This document shows positions 1 to 5,655 of a stretch of DNA of 5,655 nt, piece by piece. The translations under genes and the position numbers were made by a program. How positions within the stretch are numbered: the first letter of the stretch is position 1; each line of letters starts with the position of its first letter. The notes beneath the pieces are model-generated. The model was given only the letters and a program-made list of their open reading frames with translations, had not been told where the DNA came from and did not search any database. The stretch is from Alistipes sp. (GTDB lineage: Bacteria > Bacteroidota > Bacteroidia > Bacteroidales > Rikenellaceae), in contig JAGBWT010000112.1 of assembly GCA_017629615.1 (NCBI GenBank), positions 1 through 5,655 on the forward strand, written 5' to 3'.

Positions 1-261
1 ACATTGTGCAATCGCCTCTTCACCGGCATAGACCTTTATCGGGTAGTTGGCCAAAGCCTCGCAGAGGTTGCCATAGAGCGACTCGTCGGCTATGACAACA
101 TTGTCGGCCCCAAACTCTATGGCTTGGGTGGCAAGTTGTTGCCAATTGCGATGGGCCGTTAGGGTTACTATCTCGAAGAGTTCGGGGTTCTCGCGGACGA
201 TGTCGAGTGTCTGTACGCCAATCGAGCCGGTAGAGCCGAGTAGTGCTATTCGTTGTTTCAT
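1..261 (-). CDS. dxr: 1-deoxy-D-xylulose 5-phosphate reductoisomerase, N-terminal part (cut by window edge)
   Basis: DXR (IspC) is the cytoplasmic NADPH-dependent enzyme that rearranges and reduces 1-deoxy-D-xylulose 5-phosphate to 2-C-methyl-D-erythritol 4-phosphate, the committed step of the MEP isoprenoid pathway. Read on the minus strand, the 87 visible residues begin [15 protein letters not shown], the dinucleotide-binding glycine loop of the family (GSTGSIG at residues 9-15), followed by [14 protein letters not shown] (16-29) and LTAHRNW (34-40), which match the conserved first Rossmann unit. A full DXR is close to 390-400 residues, so most of the gene lies beyond position 1. The ATG at 259-261 is right for the family because the glycine loop starts eight residues later. 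It follows the LytM-like gene by 16 nt with no terminator, so the two are probably co-transcribed. No strong Shine-Dalgarno is seen. Identification is secure; only the missing part is unknown. Confidence 0.96.
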   Translation of the reverse strand, partial: MKQRIALLGSTGSIGVQTLDIVRENPELFEIVTLTAHRNWQQLATQAIEFGADNVVIADESLYGNLCEALANYPIKVYAGEEAIAQC

Positions 262-277
262 AGTTGGTTATCTTCTG

Positions 278-1126
278 TTAGAATACTATATACGATTCGG
301 GGTTAAGTGGCTTGGAGTTGTTCCATAACTCAAATTCGAACATCTCGTCCGACTTCTCCTCGACCGAAGAGTAGCCGATGACCTCGCCCGTTGCAAGGCG
401 CTGGCCTTTGGCGACGATGGTGCTCGATAGGTTGCGGTATATCGACAACATACCGTTGTCGTGCTGTATGCCGATGGTGTGACCTCGGTCGGGTTGCCAA
501 TCGACAATCGTTGCTGTGCCACCGGCAATAGCCGAAATGGGGGCTTCGGGTGCGCCGGCCATACGGATACCGTAGAGGCCAATTTTGGCGTTAAATCGCT
601 CCGAAATGATGCCCTCCATAGGTTTTATGGCGTTGATGTTGCTCCTTACGCTTTGTTGCTTGTTGAGTGCATAAGGGCCATCGGCCTCCAATTCGCGACG
701 CAACAAAGAGTCGGCTTGCGATGGTGGAACGATGCCTCGGTGTTGGCGGACAGAGTCGAGCGCAACGCTACGCATTGCAGGGGTCTTGCCATCGACGACG
801 AGTATGCGGTTCTCGTTGTAGATGAGCATATCGTTCATCTTGCGTTCGAGCGAGTCGATGCGTATCAGGTTGCGTATCAGCGTCTCGCGCGACTTGCTCG
901 CATCGGTGCGATAGCCCGGAAGCAGGTCGAGCAGTGGGGTGTATGCCACAAGCAGAAGCAGCGTGGCAAAGACGATGCTCACTATTGCTATCGATACGGT
1001 CACCATACCGAGTGGCGAGAGGTGGGTGTGCCATCTTTCGCTCTTCGATTCGGGGTCGCTGATGCTTATGCGATGCTTGCGGCCCAGATTGCGACACCAG
1101 GTTATGAGGGAGTTAATGCCTTTCAT
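278..1126 (-). CDS. Membrane-anchored degenerate M23/LytM-domain protein lacking zinc ligands
   Basis: This 282-residue protein has a polar N-terminal tail (1-40), one transmembrane helix (about 41-62, MVTVSIAIVSIVFATLLLLV), a probable coiled coil (about 76-108) and a C-terminal LytM fold (about 170-277). M23 peptidases cut peptidoglycan cross-bridges using zinc held by an HxxxD-type site and an HxH site. Here the first site reads LYGIR (184-188; His to Leu, Asp to Arg), the usual YxHL reads YRNL (His to Asn232), and HLHFE reads MFEFE (both His lost, 262 and 264). Hydrolysis is therefore unlikely. The fold framework remains, for example IQHDNGMLSIY and the ending ELWNNSKPLNPESY. The TM-proximal TPLLDLLPGY segment resembles Bacteroidetes M23-family membrane proteins. 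I infer a scaffold or activator role, as for EnvC/NlpD-type LytM factors. The start was set at 1126 because the longer frame to 1216 would run through the promoter. dxr follows after 16 nt. Confidence 0.88.
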   Translation of the reverse strand: MKGINSLITWCRNLGRKHRISISDPESKSERWHTHLSPLGMVTVSIAIVSIVFATLLLLVAYTPLLDLLPGYRTDASKSRETLIRNLIRIDSLERKMNDMLIYNENRILVVDGKTPAMRSVALDSVRQHRGIVPPSQADSLLRRELEADGPYALNKQQSVRSNINAIKPMEGIISERFNAKIGLYGIRMAGAPEAPISAIAGGTATIVDWQPDRGHTIGIQHDNGMLSIYRNLSSTIVAKGQRLATGEVIGYSSVEEKSDEMFEFELWNNSKPLNPESYIVF

Positions 1127-1142
1127 ATGCGAATATTTCTTA

Positions 1143-1174
1143 CAAAGGTAAGAAAAGAGTGTCGATTTGCCAAA
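1143..1174 (-). promoter_or_regulatory. Bacteroidetes-type promoter for the LytM-like/dxr operon
   Basis: On the minus strand TTTG (1174-1171) is followed by exactly 20 nt and then TACCTTTG (1150-1143). This matches the Bacteroidetes primary sigma pattern of a -33 TTTG and a -7 TAnnTTTG. The -7 box ends 16 nt before the ATG at 1126, so transcription would start about 10-13 nt ahead of the start codon, an unusually short leader. This placement also argues against the upstream ATG at 1216 as the gene start. Confidence 0.75.
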
Positions 1175-1283
1175 TTGCCAACCGCAAAGATTGCAAAAAG
1201 GGCAATAATTGGGCAAAATTTCTCTCTGCGTTTGTTGCAGTTGGCCGAAGTGCGTGGTTGTTGTGGCTCTTTTGGGCTGTTGT

Positions 1284-1315
1284 CTTGCAAAATTGGTAAA
1301 AAAGGCCTAATTTTG
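1284..1315 (+). promoter_or_regulatory. Bacteroidetes-type promoter for the lipoprotein/nucleotidyltransferase/gltX/galM run
   Basis: On the plus strand CTTG (1284-1287), a 3-of-4 match to the -33 box, is followed by 20 nt and a perfect TAnnTTTG box, TAATTTTG (1308-1315). Transcription would start near 1320-1322, leaving a leader of roughly 58 nt before the ATG at 1379. The leader contains a small self-complementary stretch, GCGC-ctat-GCGC (about 1327-1338), too short to call a regulatory element. It points away from the minus-strand promoter at 1143-1174. Confidence 0.7.
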
Positions 1316-1378
1316 TGGTGATTTATGCGCCTATGCGCGCGAGGTCCTGTTTTTGAGTATTAACCAAACATAGCGGAT

Positions 1379-1744
1379 ATGAAGAGTTATATCAGAATTT
1401 TTATCGTCACCGTGGTCCTGACCATCGTGTCGTGCGGTGTGCTGACCGCCTCCGAGAAGAGTCGTTTTGTCAAGCGATACAAGGCTTTTGTCGAGGAGTT
1501 TGTCGAGGAGTGCAAGGAGTACGATGCCAAAGATTGGGAGAAGGCTATCGAGCGATACGAAAAGGAGATTGCCGAGTATAAGCGCCTTTTGGTCGATATG
1601 ACTGACGAGGAGCGTCAAATCATCAACGACCTCAATGCCGAGGTTAATGCCAAGGTCGTGAAGCGTAAGATGAAGAGGGCTGGTCGTGAGATTGAGGCAA
1701 CGTGGGACGAGGCCATCAAAACTATCAAAAAACTTTTGGATTAA
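1379..1744 (+). CDS. Small helix-rich putative lipoprotein, DUF6565-like
   Basis: A 121-residue protein with an N-terminal export signal: a short basic start (MKSYIR), a hydrophobic stretch (about 7-18) and a lipobox-like IVSC in which Cys19 would be the lipidated residue. No acidic residues directly follow the cysteine, so a Bacteroidetes surface-export signal is not evident and a periplasm-facing location is the simpler guess. The mature part is very rich in Lys and Glu and predicted mainly alpha-helical, with the run FVKRYKAFVEEF, a KDWEKAIERYEKE segment, and DMTDEERQIINDL before a basic tail. The pattern of an acidic, aromatic helix, a DWxKA motif and a D/E-E-x-x-x-I-x-x-L turn resembles the small Bacteroidales proteins classed as DUF6565; I am not certain of that assignment. 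Function is unknown. It is the first gene after the plus-strand promoter and lies 26 nt before the nucleotidyltransferase gene. Signal peptidase I cleavage after LTA is an alternative to lipidation. Confidence 0.8.
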   Translation: MKSYIRIFIVTVVLTIVSCGVLTASEKSRFVKRYKAFVEEFVEECKEYDAKDWEKAIERYEKEIAEYKRLLVDMTDEERQIINDLNAEVNAKVVKRKMKRAGREIEATWDEAIKTIKKLLD

Positions 1745-1770
1745 GGAACAATATAAAAAACATAACAACA

Positions 1771-2688
1771 ATGGTAAAACCAACACTTCTTGTGCTTGCT
1801 GCGGGTATGGGCTCGCGCTATGGCTCGCTCAAACAGATGGACGGAGTAGGTCCTAACGGCGAGGCTATTATCGACTATTCGGTATTCGATGCAATTCGTG
1901 CCGGATTTGGAAAGGTTGTATTCGTTATTCGTCACTCATTTGCCGACGACTTTACGGCGGTCTTCAATGCCGAGCGTTTTGGTGGTCGCTTTGAGTTAGA
2001 GTATGTATATCCGGAGTTGGAAAATCTTCCCGAGGGCTTCGCTGTTCCCGAGGGTCGCGAAAAGCCGTGGGGTACCAACCACGCTGTGATGATGGCCGCT
2101 TCGGCTATCGACACTCCGTTTGCGGTAATCAATGCCGACGACTTCTATGGCGAAGATGCCTACAAGGTTATCGGTGGCTACCTCTCGCAGTTGGAGGGTA
2201 GCGAAGGTCGCTACTGTATGGTTGGCTACGAGGTCAATAAGACCTTGTCGGAAAACGGTACGGTGTCGCGAGGCGTATGTACGGTCGATGCGGAGGGTAA
2301 TCTGACGTCGATGGTCGAGCGTACGAAGATTGAGCGCAATGCTGCGGGCGAAATCGTCTTCCACGACTTGGGCGACGATGTGGTTTTGGAGGAGAATACA
2401 CCGGTTTCGATGAACCTCTTTGGCTTCACACCCGACTACTTCACCCATTCGGAGGCGGCCTTCAAGGAGTTCCTCTCGGCCGAGACTACCAAGACCAATC
2501 TCAAAGCCGAGTTCTTTATTCCGCTTATGGTCAATCGCCTTATCGGTGGCGGTGTAGCCAAGATGAAGGTGCTTTCGACCTCGGCAAAGTGGTTTGGAGT
2601 AACCTATAAGGAGGATAAGCCGCAGTTGATGGCCAAAATCGAGGCCTTGATTGCCGATGGCGTATATCCTCGCAATCTGTGGGAGTAA
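1771..2688 (+). CDS. Sugar-phosphate nucleotidyltransferase-like protein (NTP_transferase fold), substrate unknown
   Basis: A 305-residue cytoplasmic protein with the GT-A-like fold of enzymes that join a nucleoside triphosphate to a sugar 1-phosphate, releasing pyrophosphate. The signature LAAGMGSRYGSLKQMD (9-24) is the nucleotide-binding loop of the family, with Ser replacing the usual Thr before Arg16. KPWGTNHA (98-105) and NADDFYG (121-127), with its metal-binding Asp, follow. Later come VSMNLFGF (212-219) and SAKWFGVTYKEDKP (271-284). There is no left-handed beta-helix acyltransferase domain, so it is not GlmU-like, and it differs from RfbA and GalU in lacking the standard PK.L.P motif. 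Close Bacteroidetes relatives are usually annotated only as nucleotidyltransferases; a MurU-like role is possible but unsupported by the neighbours. The start at 1771 fits because the family motif begins eight residues in and an A-rich leader precedes it; the upstream frame from 1702 overlaps the preceding gene. Product class is solid, substrate unknown. Confidence 0.92.
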   Translation: MVKPTLLVLAAGMGSRYGSLKQMDGVGPNGEAIIDYSVFDAIRAGFGKVVFVIRHSFADDFTAVFNAERFGGRFELEYVYPELENLPEGFAVPEGREKPWGTNHAVMMAASAIDTPFAVINADDFYGEDAYKVIGGYLSQLEGSEGRYCMVGYEVNKTLSENGTVSRGVCTVDAEGNLTSMVERTKIERNAAGEIVFHDLGDDVVLEENTPVSMNLFGFTPDYFTHSEAAFKEFLSAETTKTNLKAEFFIPLMVNRLIGGGVAKMKVLSTSAKWFGVTYKEDKPQLMAKIEALIADGVYPRNLWE

Positions 2689-2738
2689 TACGGGTTGCAC
2701 CCCAAAAGAGAGTTTATAATCTATAATTTTAGAGACTG

Positions 2739-4274
2739 ATGAAACAAGTAAGAGTTCGCTTTGCGCCAAGCCCAACGGGTCCGCTTCATATTGGCGGTGT
2801 GCGCACGGCATTATATAACTATCTGTTTGCCCGTCACCACGGCGGTAAGATGATTTTGCGTATCGAGGATACCGATTCGCAGCGTTTTGTCGAGGGTGCC
2901 GAGGAGTATATTATCGAGTCGCTCAAATGGTGCGGTATCGAGATTGACGAGGGTGTCGGCTATGGCGGTCCTCACGCTCCATATCGTCAGAGCGAGCGTC
3001 GCGAGATATACCTCAAATATGCCAAGCAGTTGGTCGATGCGGGTTGGGCATACTACGCATTCGATACCTCGGAGGAGTTGGAGGTATTGCGTAAGCAGTA
3101 CGAGGAGCGAGGCGAGACCTTTGCCTACAACTCAAAGGTGCGCACCGTGTTGCCAACGTCGCTTTCGCTCTCGGCCGAGGAGGTTGAGGCGCGAATCGCA
3201 CGCGGCGATGTGTGGGTTGTTCGTTTCAAGATGCCGGAGAACGAGGTTGTGAAGATGCACGACCTTATTCGTGGCGATGTCGAGGTCAATACCTCGACGC
3301 TCGACGACAAGGTTCTCTACAAGTCGGTCGATGCACTTCCGACCTACCACCTTGCCAATATCGTCGATGACCACTTGATGGAGATTTCGCACGTTATTCG
3401 TGGCGAGGAGTGGTTGCCGTCGTTGCCACTTCACTATCTGCTCTATCGTGCATTTGGTTGGAGCGATACGCAACCCGAATTTGCTCACCTTCCGCTTTTG
3501 CTCAAACCTACGGGTGGCGGTAAGCTCTCGAAGCGCGATGGCGATAAGATGGGCTTCCCTGTATTCCCGCTCTATTGGGTTTCGCCAACGGGCGATACGG
3601 CTCACGGCTATCGTGAGGATGGGTATTTCCCAGAGGCCTTTATCAATATGCTCGCACTCTTGGGCTGGAATCCGGGTACGGAACAGGAGATTTTCTCGAT
3701 GCAGGAACTGATTGACTCCTTCTCGCTCGACCGCGTGTCGAAGTCGGGAGCTCGTTTCCAACCCGACAAGGCAAAGTGGTTCAATGCTCAATATATGCAC
3801 AACAAGAGCGCCGAGGAGTTGGCTACACTCTATCAGCCGATTTTGCGTGAGCACGGTGTCGAGGTGTCGGACGAGGTTGCAGGTCGTGCGGCCTATATTA
3901 TGCGTGAGCGTGCAACATTTGTTGGCGATTTGTGGGATTTAACCTCCTACTTCTTCGTTGCTCCAACCGAGTACGAGGAGAAGCAGGTCCGCAAATATTG
4001 GAAGGGCGACAATCCTGCCCACTTGGCCGAGGTACGCGAGGTTTTGGCCTCGATTGACGACTTCTCGCTCGAAAATACCGAGCGTATCGTTCACGCTTGG
4101 ATTGAGGAGAAGGGCTATGGAATGGGTCAGATTATGAATACCTTGCGTTTGGCTTTGGTCGGTGCGGGTAAAGGTCCTGGTATGTACGATGTAACATCGT
4201 TCATAGGCAAGGAGGAGTGCTTGAAGCGTATCGACTACATTCTCGCCAATCTTAAACCAGCCGATGTCGAGTAG
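2739..4274 (+). CDS. gltX: Glutamyl-tRNA synthetase
   Basis: A class I aminoacyl-tRNA synthetase that activates glutamate with ATP and loads it onto tRNA-Glu in the cytoplasm. At 511 residues it has the usual family length. It opens with [15 protein letters not shown], containing the HIGH-type motif HIGG (17-20), then LRIEDTD (40-46), [12 protein letters not shown] (200-211), HVIRGEEW (218-225) and the KMSKS-type loop KLSKRDGD (262-269). The C-terminal part (about 330-511) is the helical anticodon-binding region, including KAKWFNAQY (345-353). The zinc-binding Cys of E. coli GluRS are absent: the CYC site aligns to A107/F108/D109 and the third Cys to V134, a zinc-free form also known in other bacteria. 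After the KMSKS loop an extra segment (about 271-297, [15 protein letters not shown] and on) is present, typical of Bacteroidetes GluRS. The gene lies 50 nt after the nucleotidyltransferase, and its stop overlaps or abuts the galM start. Confidence 0.98.
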   Translation: MKQVRVRFAPSPTGPLHIGGVRTALYNYLFARHHGGKMILRIEDTDSQRFVEGAEEYIIESLKWCGIEIDEGVGYGGPHAPYRQSERREIYLKYAKQLVDAGWAYYAFDTSEELEVLRKQYEERGETFAYNSKVRTVLPTSLSLSAEEVEARIARGDVWVVRFKMPENEVVKMHDLIRGDVEVNTSTLDDKVLYKSVDALPTYHLANIVDDHLMEISHVIRGEEWLPSLPLHYLLYRAFGWSDTQPEFAHLPLLLKPTGGGKLSKRDGDKMGFPVFPLYWVSPTGDTAHGYREDGYFPEAFINMLALLGWNPGTEQEIFSMQELIDSFSLDRVSKSGARFQPDKAKWFNAQYMHNKSAEELATLYQPILREHGVEVSDEVAGRAAYIMRERATFVGDLWDLTSYFFVAPTEYEEKQVRKYWKGDNPAHLAEVREVLASIDDFSLENTERIVHAWIEEKGYGMGQIMNTLRLALVGAGKGPGMYDVTSFIGKEECLKRIDYILANLKPADVE

Positions 4275-5325
4275 TATGACTATCGAACAACATATTTGGG
4301 GCGTTACGCCAGAAGGCGAGGCTATCGTAATCTATACGATGCGCAATGAGCGTGGTAGCGAGGTGCAACTATGCAATGTCGGTGCAGCTCTGGTGTCGGT
4401 TAAGTTTGCCGACCGTGACGGTAAAATCGACGATGTAGTTCTCGGCTACCGCAACGCTTTGAGCTATATCGGCGATGGTGCTGCGTGTGGCAAGAGTGTT
4501 GGTCGTGTTGCCAACCGCATTGCCGGAGGTCGTATGACTGTTGAGGGCGTGGAATATCGCCTCGAAGTGAATAACGGTCCTAATCACCTGCACGGTGGAA
4601 CGAAGGGCTTTGCTAACCGTCTGTGGGAGTCGCACGTCGAGGTTAATCGAGTGGTTTTCGACCTCTTCTCGGAAGATGGTGACCAGGGCTATCCTCACGA
4701 GGTTGTGGCCGAGGTTATCTACGATTTCGACGATGAGGACGCTCTCGAAATAACCTTCAAAGCCAAGAGTAGTGGCACAACGCCTATCAACCTTACCAAT
4801 CACGCCTATTGGAATCTCGCAGGCGAGTCGAGTGGTACGATTTTCGACCACGAGTTGCAACTCAACGCTTCGCACGTCTTGGAGTACGACTATGTCCAAA
4901 TCCCAACGGGCCGACTGCTCGATGTCACCGATACGGTGATGGATTTCCGCAAGCCTCGTCGCTTGGGCGATGGCATTGCCGATACCTTTAACCACCTGCA
5001 AGAGTATCGTGGCTACGACCACTACTTTGTCGTTGATGGTTGGCAGAAGAATATACTTGGCGAGGTGGGCGTATTGCGTGACCCTCACTCTGGTCGTGCT
5101 GTGCGTATCCTCTCATCGCAACCCGGCTGTATGCTCTATACGGGTAACTATCTGGGTAGCTCACCCGAATCAAAGTCGGGCGGTCGATACTCCGACTATG
5201 CCGGAGTTGCTATCGAGTGCCAGGGCTATCCCGATGCAGTTAATCACTCCGAGTTTCCGTCGGTGTTGGTGCGAGAGGGGGAGTTGTATTGTCAGAAGAT
5301 AGTCTACCAGCTTTTGGTATTATAG
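4264..5325 (+). CDS. galM: Aldose 1-epimerase (galactose mutarotase)
   Basis: Catalyses the alpha/beta anomer interconversion of galactose or glucose, the entry step to the Leloir pathway. The 353 residues form one galactose-mutarotase beta-sandwich domain and match the usual length. Motifs in order: [10 protein letters not shown] (80-89), [10 protein letters not shown] (103-112), [12 protein letters not shown] (176-187) holding the general acid His180, GYDHYFVV (250-257), [10 protein letters not shown] (286-295) and [18 protein letters not shown] (315-332) holding the general base Glu318. No signal peptide is visible, so it is probably cytoplasmic, although some Bacteroidetes homologues are exported. 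Two starts are possible: ATG at 4264, which overlaps the gltX end by 11 nt, and ATG at 4276, one base after the gltX TAG, giving MTIEQHIWG and a protein of 349 residues. Neither has a clear ribosome site; tight coupling to gltX translation is likely either way. A strong terminator begins 22 nt after its stop. Confidence 0.96.
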   Translation: MSSSMTIEQHIWGVTPEGEAIVIYTMRNERGSEVQLCNVGAALVSVKFADRDGKIDDVVLGYRNALSYIGDGAACGKSVGRVANRIAGGRMTVEGVEYRLEVNNGPNHLHGGTKGFANRLWESHVEVNRVVFDLFSEDGDQGYPHEVVAEVIYDFDDEDALEITFKAKSSGTTPINLTNHAYWNLAGESSGTIFDHELQLNASHVLEYDYVQIPTGRLLDVTDTVMDFRKPRRLGDGIADTFNHLQEYRGYDHYFVVDGWQKNILGEVGVLRDPHSGRAVRILSSQPGCMLYTGNYLGSSPESKSGGRYSDYAGVAIECQGYPDAVNHSEFPSVLVREGELYCQKIVYQLLVL

Positions 5326-5347
5326 CAGGCCATATACTGCCGCTAAT

Positions 5348-5402
5348 AAAAAAGCCGCCAATGGGACGTACAATAAGTACTACCCATCGGTGGCTTTTTT
5401 TT
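5348..5402. terminator. Rho-independent terminator, probably bidirectional
   Basis: The stem AAAAAAGCCGCCAATGGG (5348-5365) pairs with CCCATCGGTGGC plus a run of eight T (5383-5402). There is one A/C mismatch and one G-T wobble, giving about 16 Watson-Crick pairs. The 17-nt loop contains a second small stem (GTAC 5368-5371 with GTAC 5377-5380). On the plus strand it ends the galM transcript. On the minus strand the A-run reads as TTTTTT, so it can also stop transcription arriving from the gene at 5540-5655. Confidence 0.9.
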
Positions 5403-5403
5403 C

Positions 5404-5525
5404 CAAAGTCGTATAACAAGGTGATTTCTGCGTTATGCTTGCCCGAAAAATCATCACATACGTCGAGTATGCTCTGGTCTTTCGGGCTTCGCAAGCCTTG
5501 AAATCCCTCTTGTTATACGACTTTG
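5404..5525. repeat. 122-bp nested inverted-repeat element (large imperfect hairpin) between convergent genes
   Basis: The arms CAAAGTCGTATAACAAG (5404-5420) and its exact reverse complement (5509-5525) form a 17-bp perfect stem. Further complementary pairs lie inside in correct nested order: GATTTC/GAAATC (5423-5428 with 5500-5505), GCTT/AAGC (5437-5440 with 5493-5496), GCCCGAAA/TTTCGGGC (5441-5448 with 5480-5487) and CATAC/GTATG (5457-5461 with 5467-5471), making about 40 bp in all. No convincing coding frame lies within it, no target-site duplication is seen at its ends, and no TAnnTTTG promoter box is seen in or beside it. It could be a short non-autonomous mobile or repetitive element, a structured RNA, or an RNA-processing or stabilising hairpin at the 3' end of the minus-strand gene. 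The structure is directly visible; its nature is unknown. Confidence 0.85.
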
Positions 5526-5539
5526 ATAATTTCGCTCTT

Positions 5540-5655
5540 TTATCTATGCCAACGCAATACGGTTGCCGTGCGCGAGGTGTTGTAGAGGCGGATATAGTGA
5601 TGCAGGTTGCCGTCGTCGTCGCGCTCCGAGTAGGAGAAGTGTTCGACTGCGGTAT
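5540..5655 (-). CDS. C-terminal end of an unidentified protein (cut by window edge)
   Basis: On the minus strand an open frame enters from the right edge and ends at TAA (5542-5540), giving 37 visible residues: TAVEHFSYSERDDDGNLHHY, then IRLYNTSRTATVLRWHR. Evidence that it is real: codon use matches the neighbours (CTC, TCG, CGC, GAC), the frame is open to the edge, and its stop lies just before the palindromic element and terminator, as expected for a convergent gene. The residues are mixed polar and aromatic with no transmembrane segment. I do not recognise the family, and too little is visible to assign a function. Confidence 0.65.
   Translation of the reverse strand, partial: TAVEHFSYSERDDDGNLHHYIRLYNTSRTATVLRWHR

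Noticed and set aside
1127..1216. N-terminal extension of the LytM-like protein with a CxxC-like Cys cluster
   Set aside because: The stretch contains the promoter boxes and would not be transcribed from them; the Cys cluster comes from translating intergenic DNA.
461..1321. Long plus-strand open frame (286 codons) opposite the LytM-like gene
   Set aside because: It is antisense to a gene with clear family motifs and a promoter, and its translation shows no recognisable domain. Similar long antisense frames occur opposite the nucleotidyltransferase, gltX and galM (1996-2811, 3132-3854, 4369-5088), as expected where coding strands avoid TTA, CTA and TCA codons.
1702..1770. Upstream in-frame ATG for the nucleotidyltransferase
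   Set aside because: It overlaps the lipoprotein gene by 43 nt and adds residues without family similarity, while the ATG at 1771 starts just before the conserved first strand.
2692..2702. GGGT-tgc-ACCC hairpin after the nucleotidyltransferase stop as a terminator
   Set aside because: The stem is only 4 bp and no T-run follows.
2715..2731. Two TATAAT hexamers and a TAATTTTA box ahead of gltX as an internal promoter
   Set aside because: TATAAT is not the Bacteroidetes -7 box, TAATTTTA misses the final G of TAnnTTTG, and no -33 TTTG lies about 20 nt upstream. A weak internal start remains possible but unsupported.
5240..5494. Minus-strand open frame across the terminator and palindrome (84 codons)
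   Set aside because: It needs a TTG start, runs through the terminator into the 3' end of galM in antisense, and resembles no known protein.
5404..5525. Invertible DNA segment (phase-variable promoter) bounded by 17-bp inverted repeats
   Set aside because: It lies between the 3' ends of convergent genes, holds no promoter motif, and its interior is itself self-complementary, which fits a folded element better than an invertible switch.

Overview
The window looks like a chromosomal housekeeping stretch from a member of the Bacteroidota, most likely order Bacteroidales. Three things point there. Two intergenic promoters match the Bacteroidetes sigma pattern (TTTG or TTG, 20-nt spacer, TAnnTTTG). 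The genes lack clear Shine-Dalgarno sequences and have A-rich leaders instead. The proteins are family variants typical of the phylum: a degenerate M23/LytM membrane protein next to dxr, a small helix-rich lipoprotein resembling DUF6565, and a GluRS with an insertion after its KMSKS-type loop. Genus cannot be fixed from this window.

Layout. On the minus strand, 1-1126 holds a two-gene operon: a membrane-anchored LytM-like protein that has lost its zinc ligands (278-1126), then, 16 nt downstream, the N-terminal part of dxr/ispC (MEP isoprenoid pathway), cut by the window edge. A 252-bp intergenic region (1127-1378) carries two back-to-back promoters, one for each direction. On the plus strand follow a small putative lipoprotein (1379-1744), a sugar-phosphate nucleotidyltransferase-like protein (1771-2688), glutamyl-tRNA synthetase gltX (2739-4274) and aldose 1-epimerase galM (4264-5325, overlapping or abutting the gltX stop). 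Spacings of 26 nt, 50 nt and an overlap, with no terminator-like hairpin between them, suggest one transcript, although a weak internal start before gltX is possible.

The plus-strand run ends at a strong, probably bidirectional, terminator (5348-5402). Directly behind it is a 122-bp inverted-repeat structure with a perfect 17-bp closing stem and nested inner stems (5404-5525). A minus-strand gene converges on this region; only its last 37 codons are visible (5540-5655).

How the genes work together. The minus operon links cell-envelope work (a possible regulator or scaffold of wall hydrolases) with isoprenoid precursor synthesis, which feeds undecaprenyl phosphate. The plus operon mixes sugar-nucleotide and sugar chemistry (nucleotidyltransferase, mutarotase) with tRNA charging; the functional tie there is loose. 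I see no defence system, mobile element with a transposase, CRISPR array, rRNA or tRNA. The parts most worth a second look are the 122-bp palindromic element and the zinc-ligand-free LytM protein.
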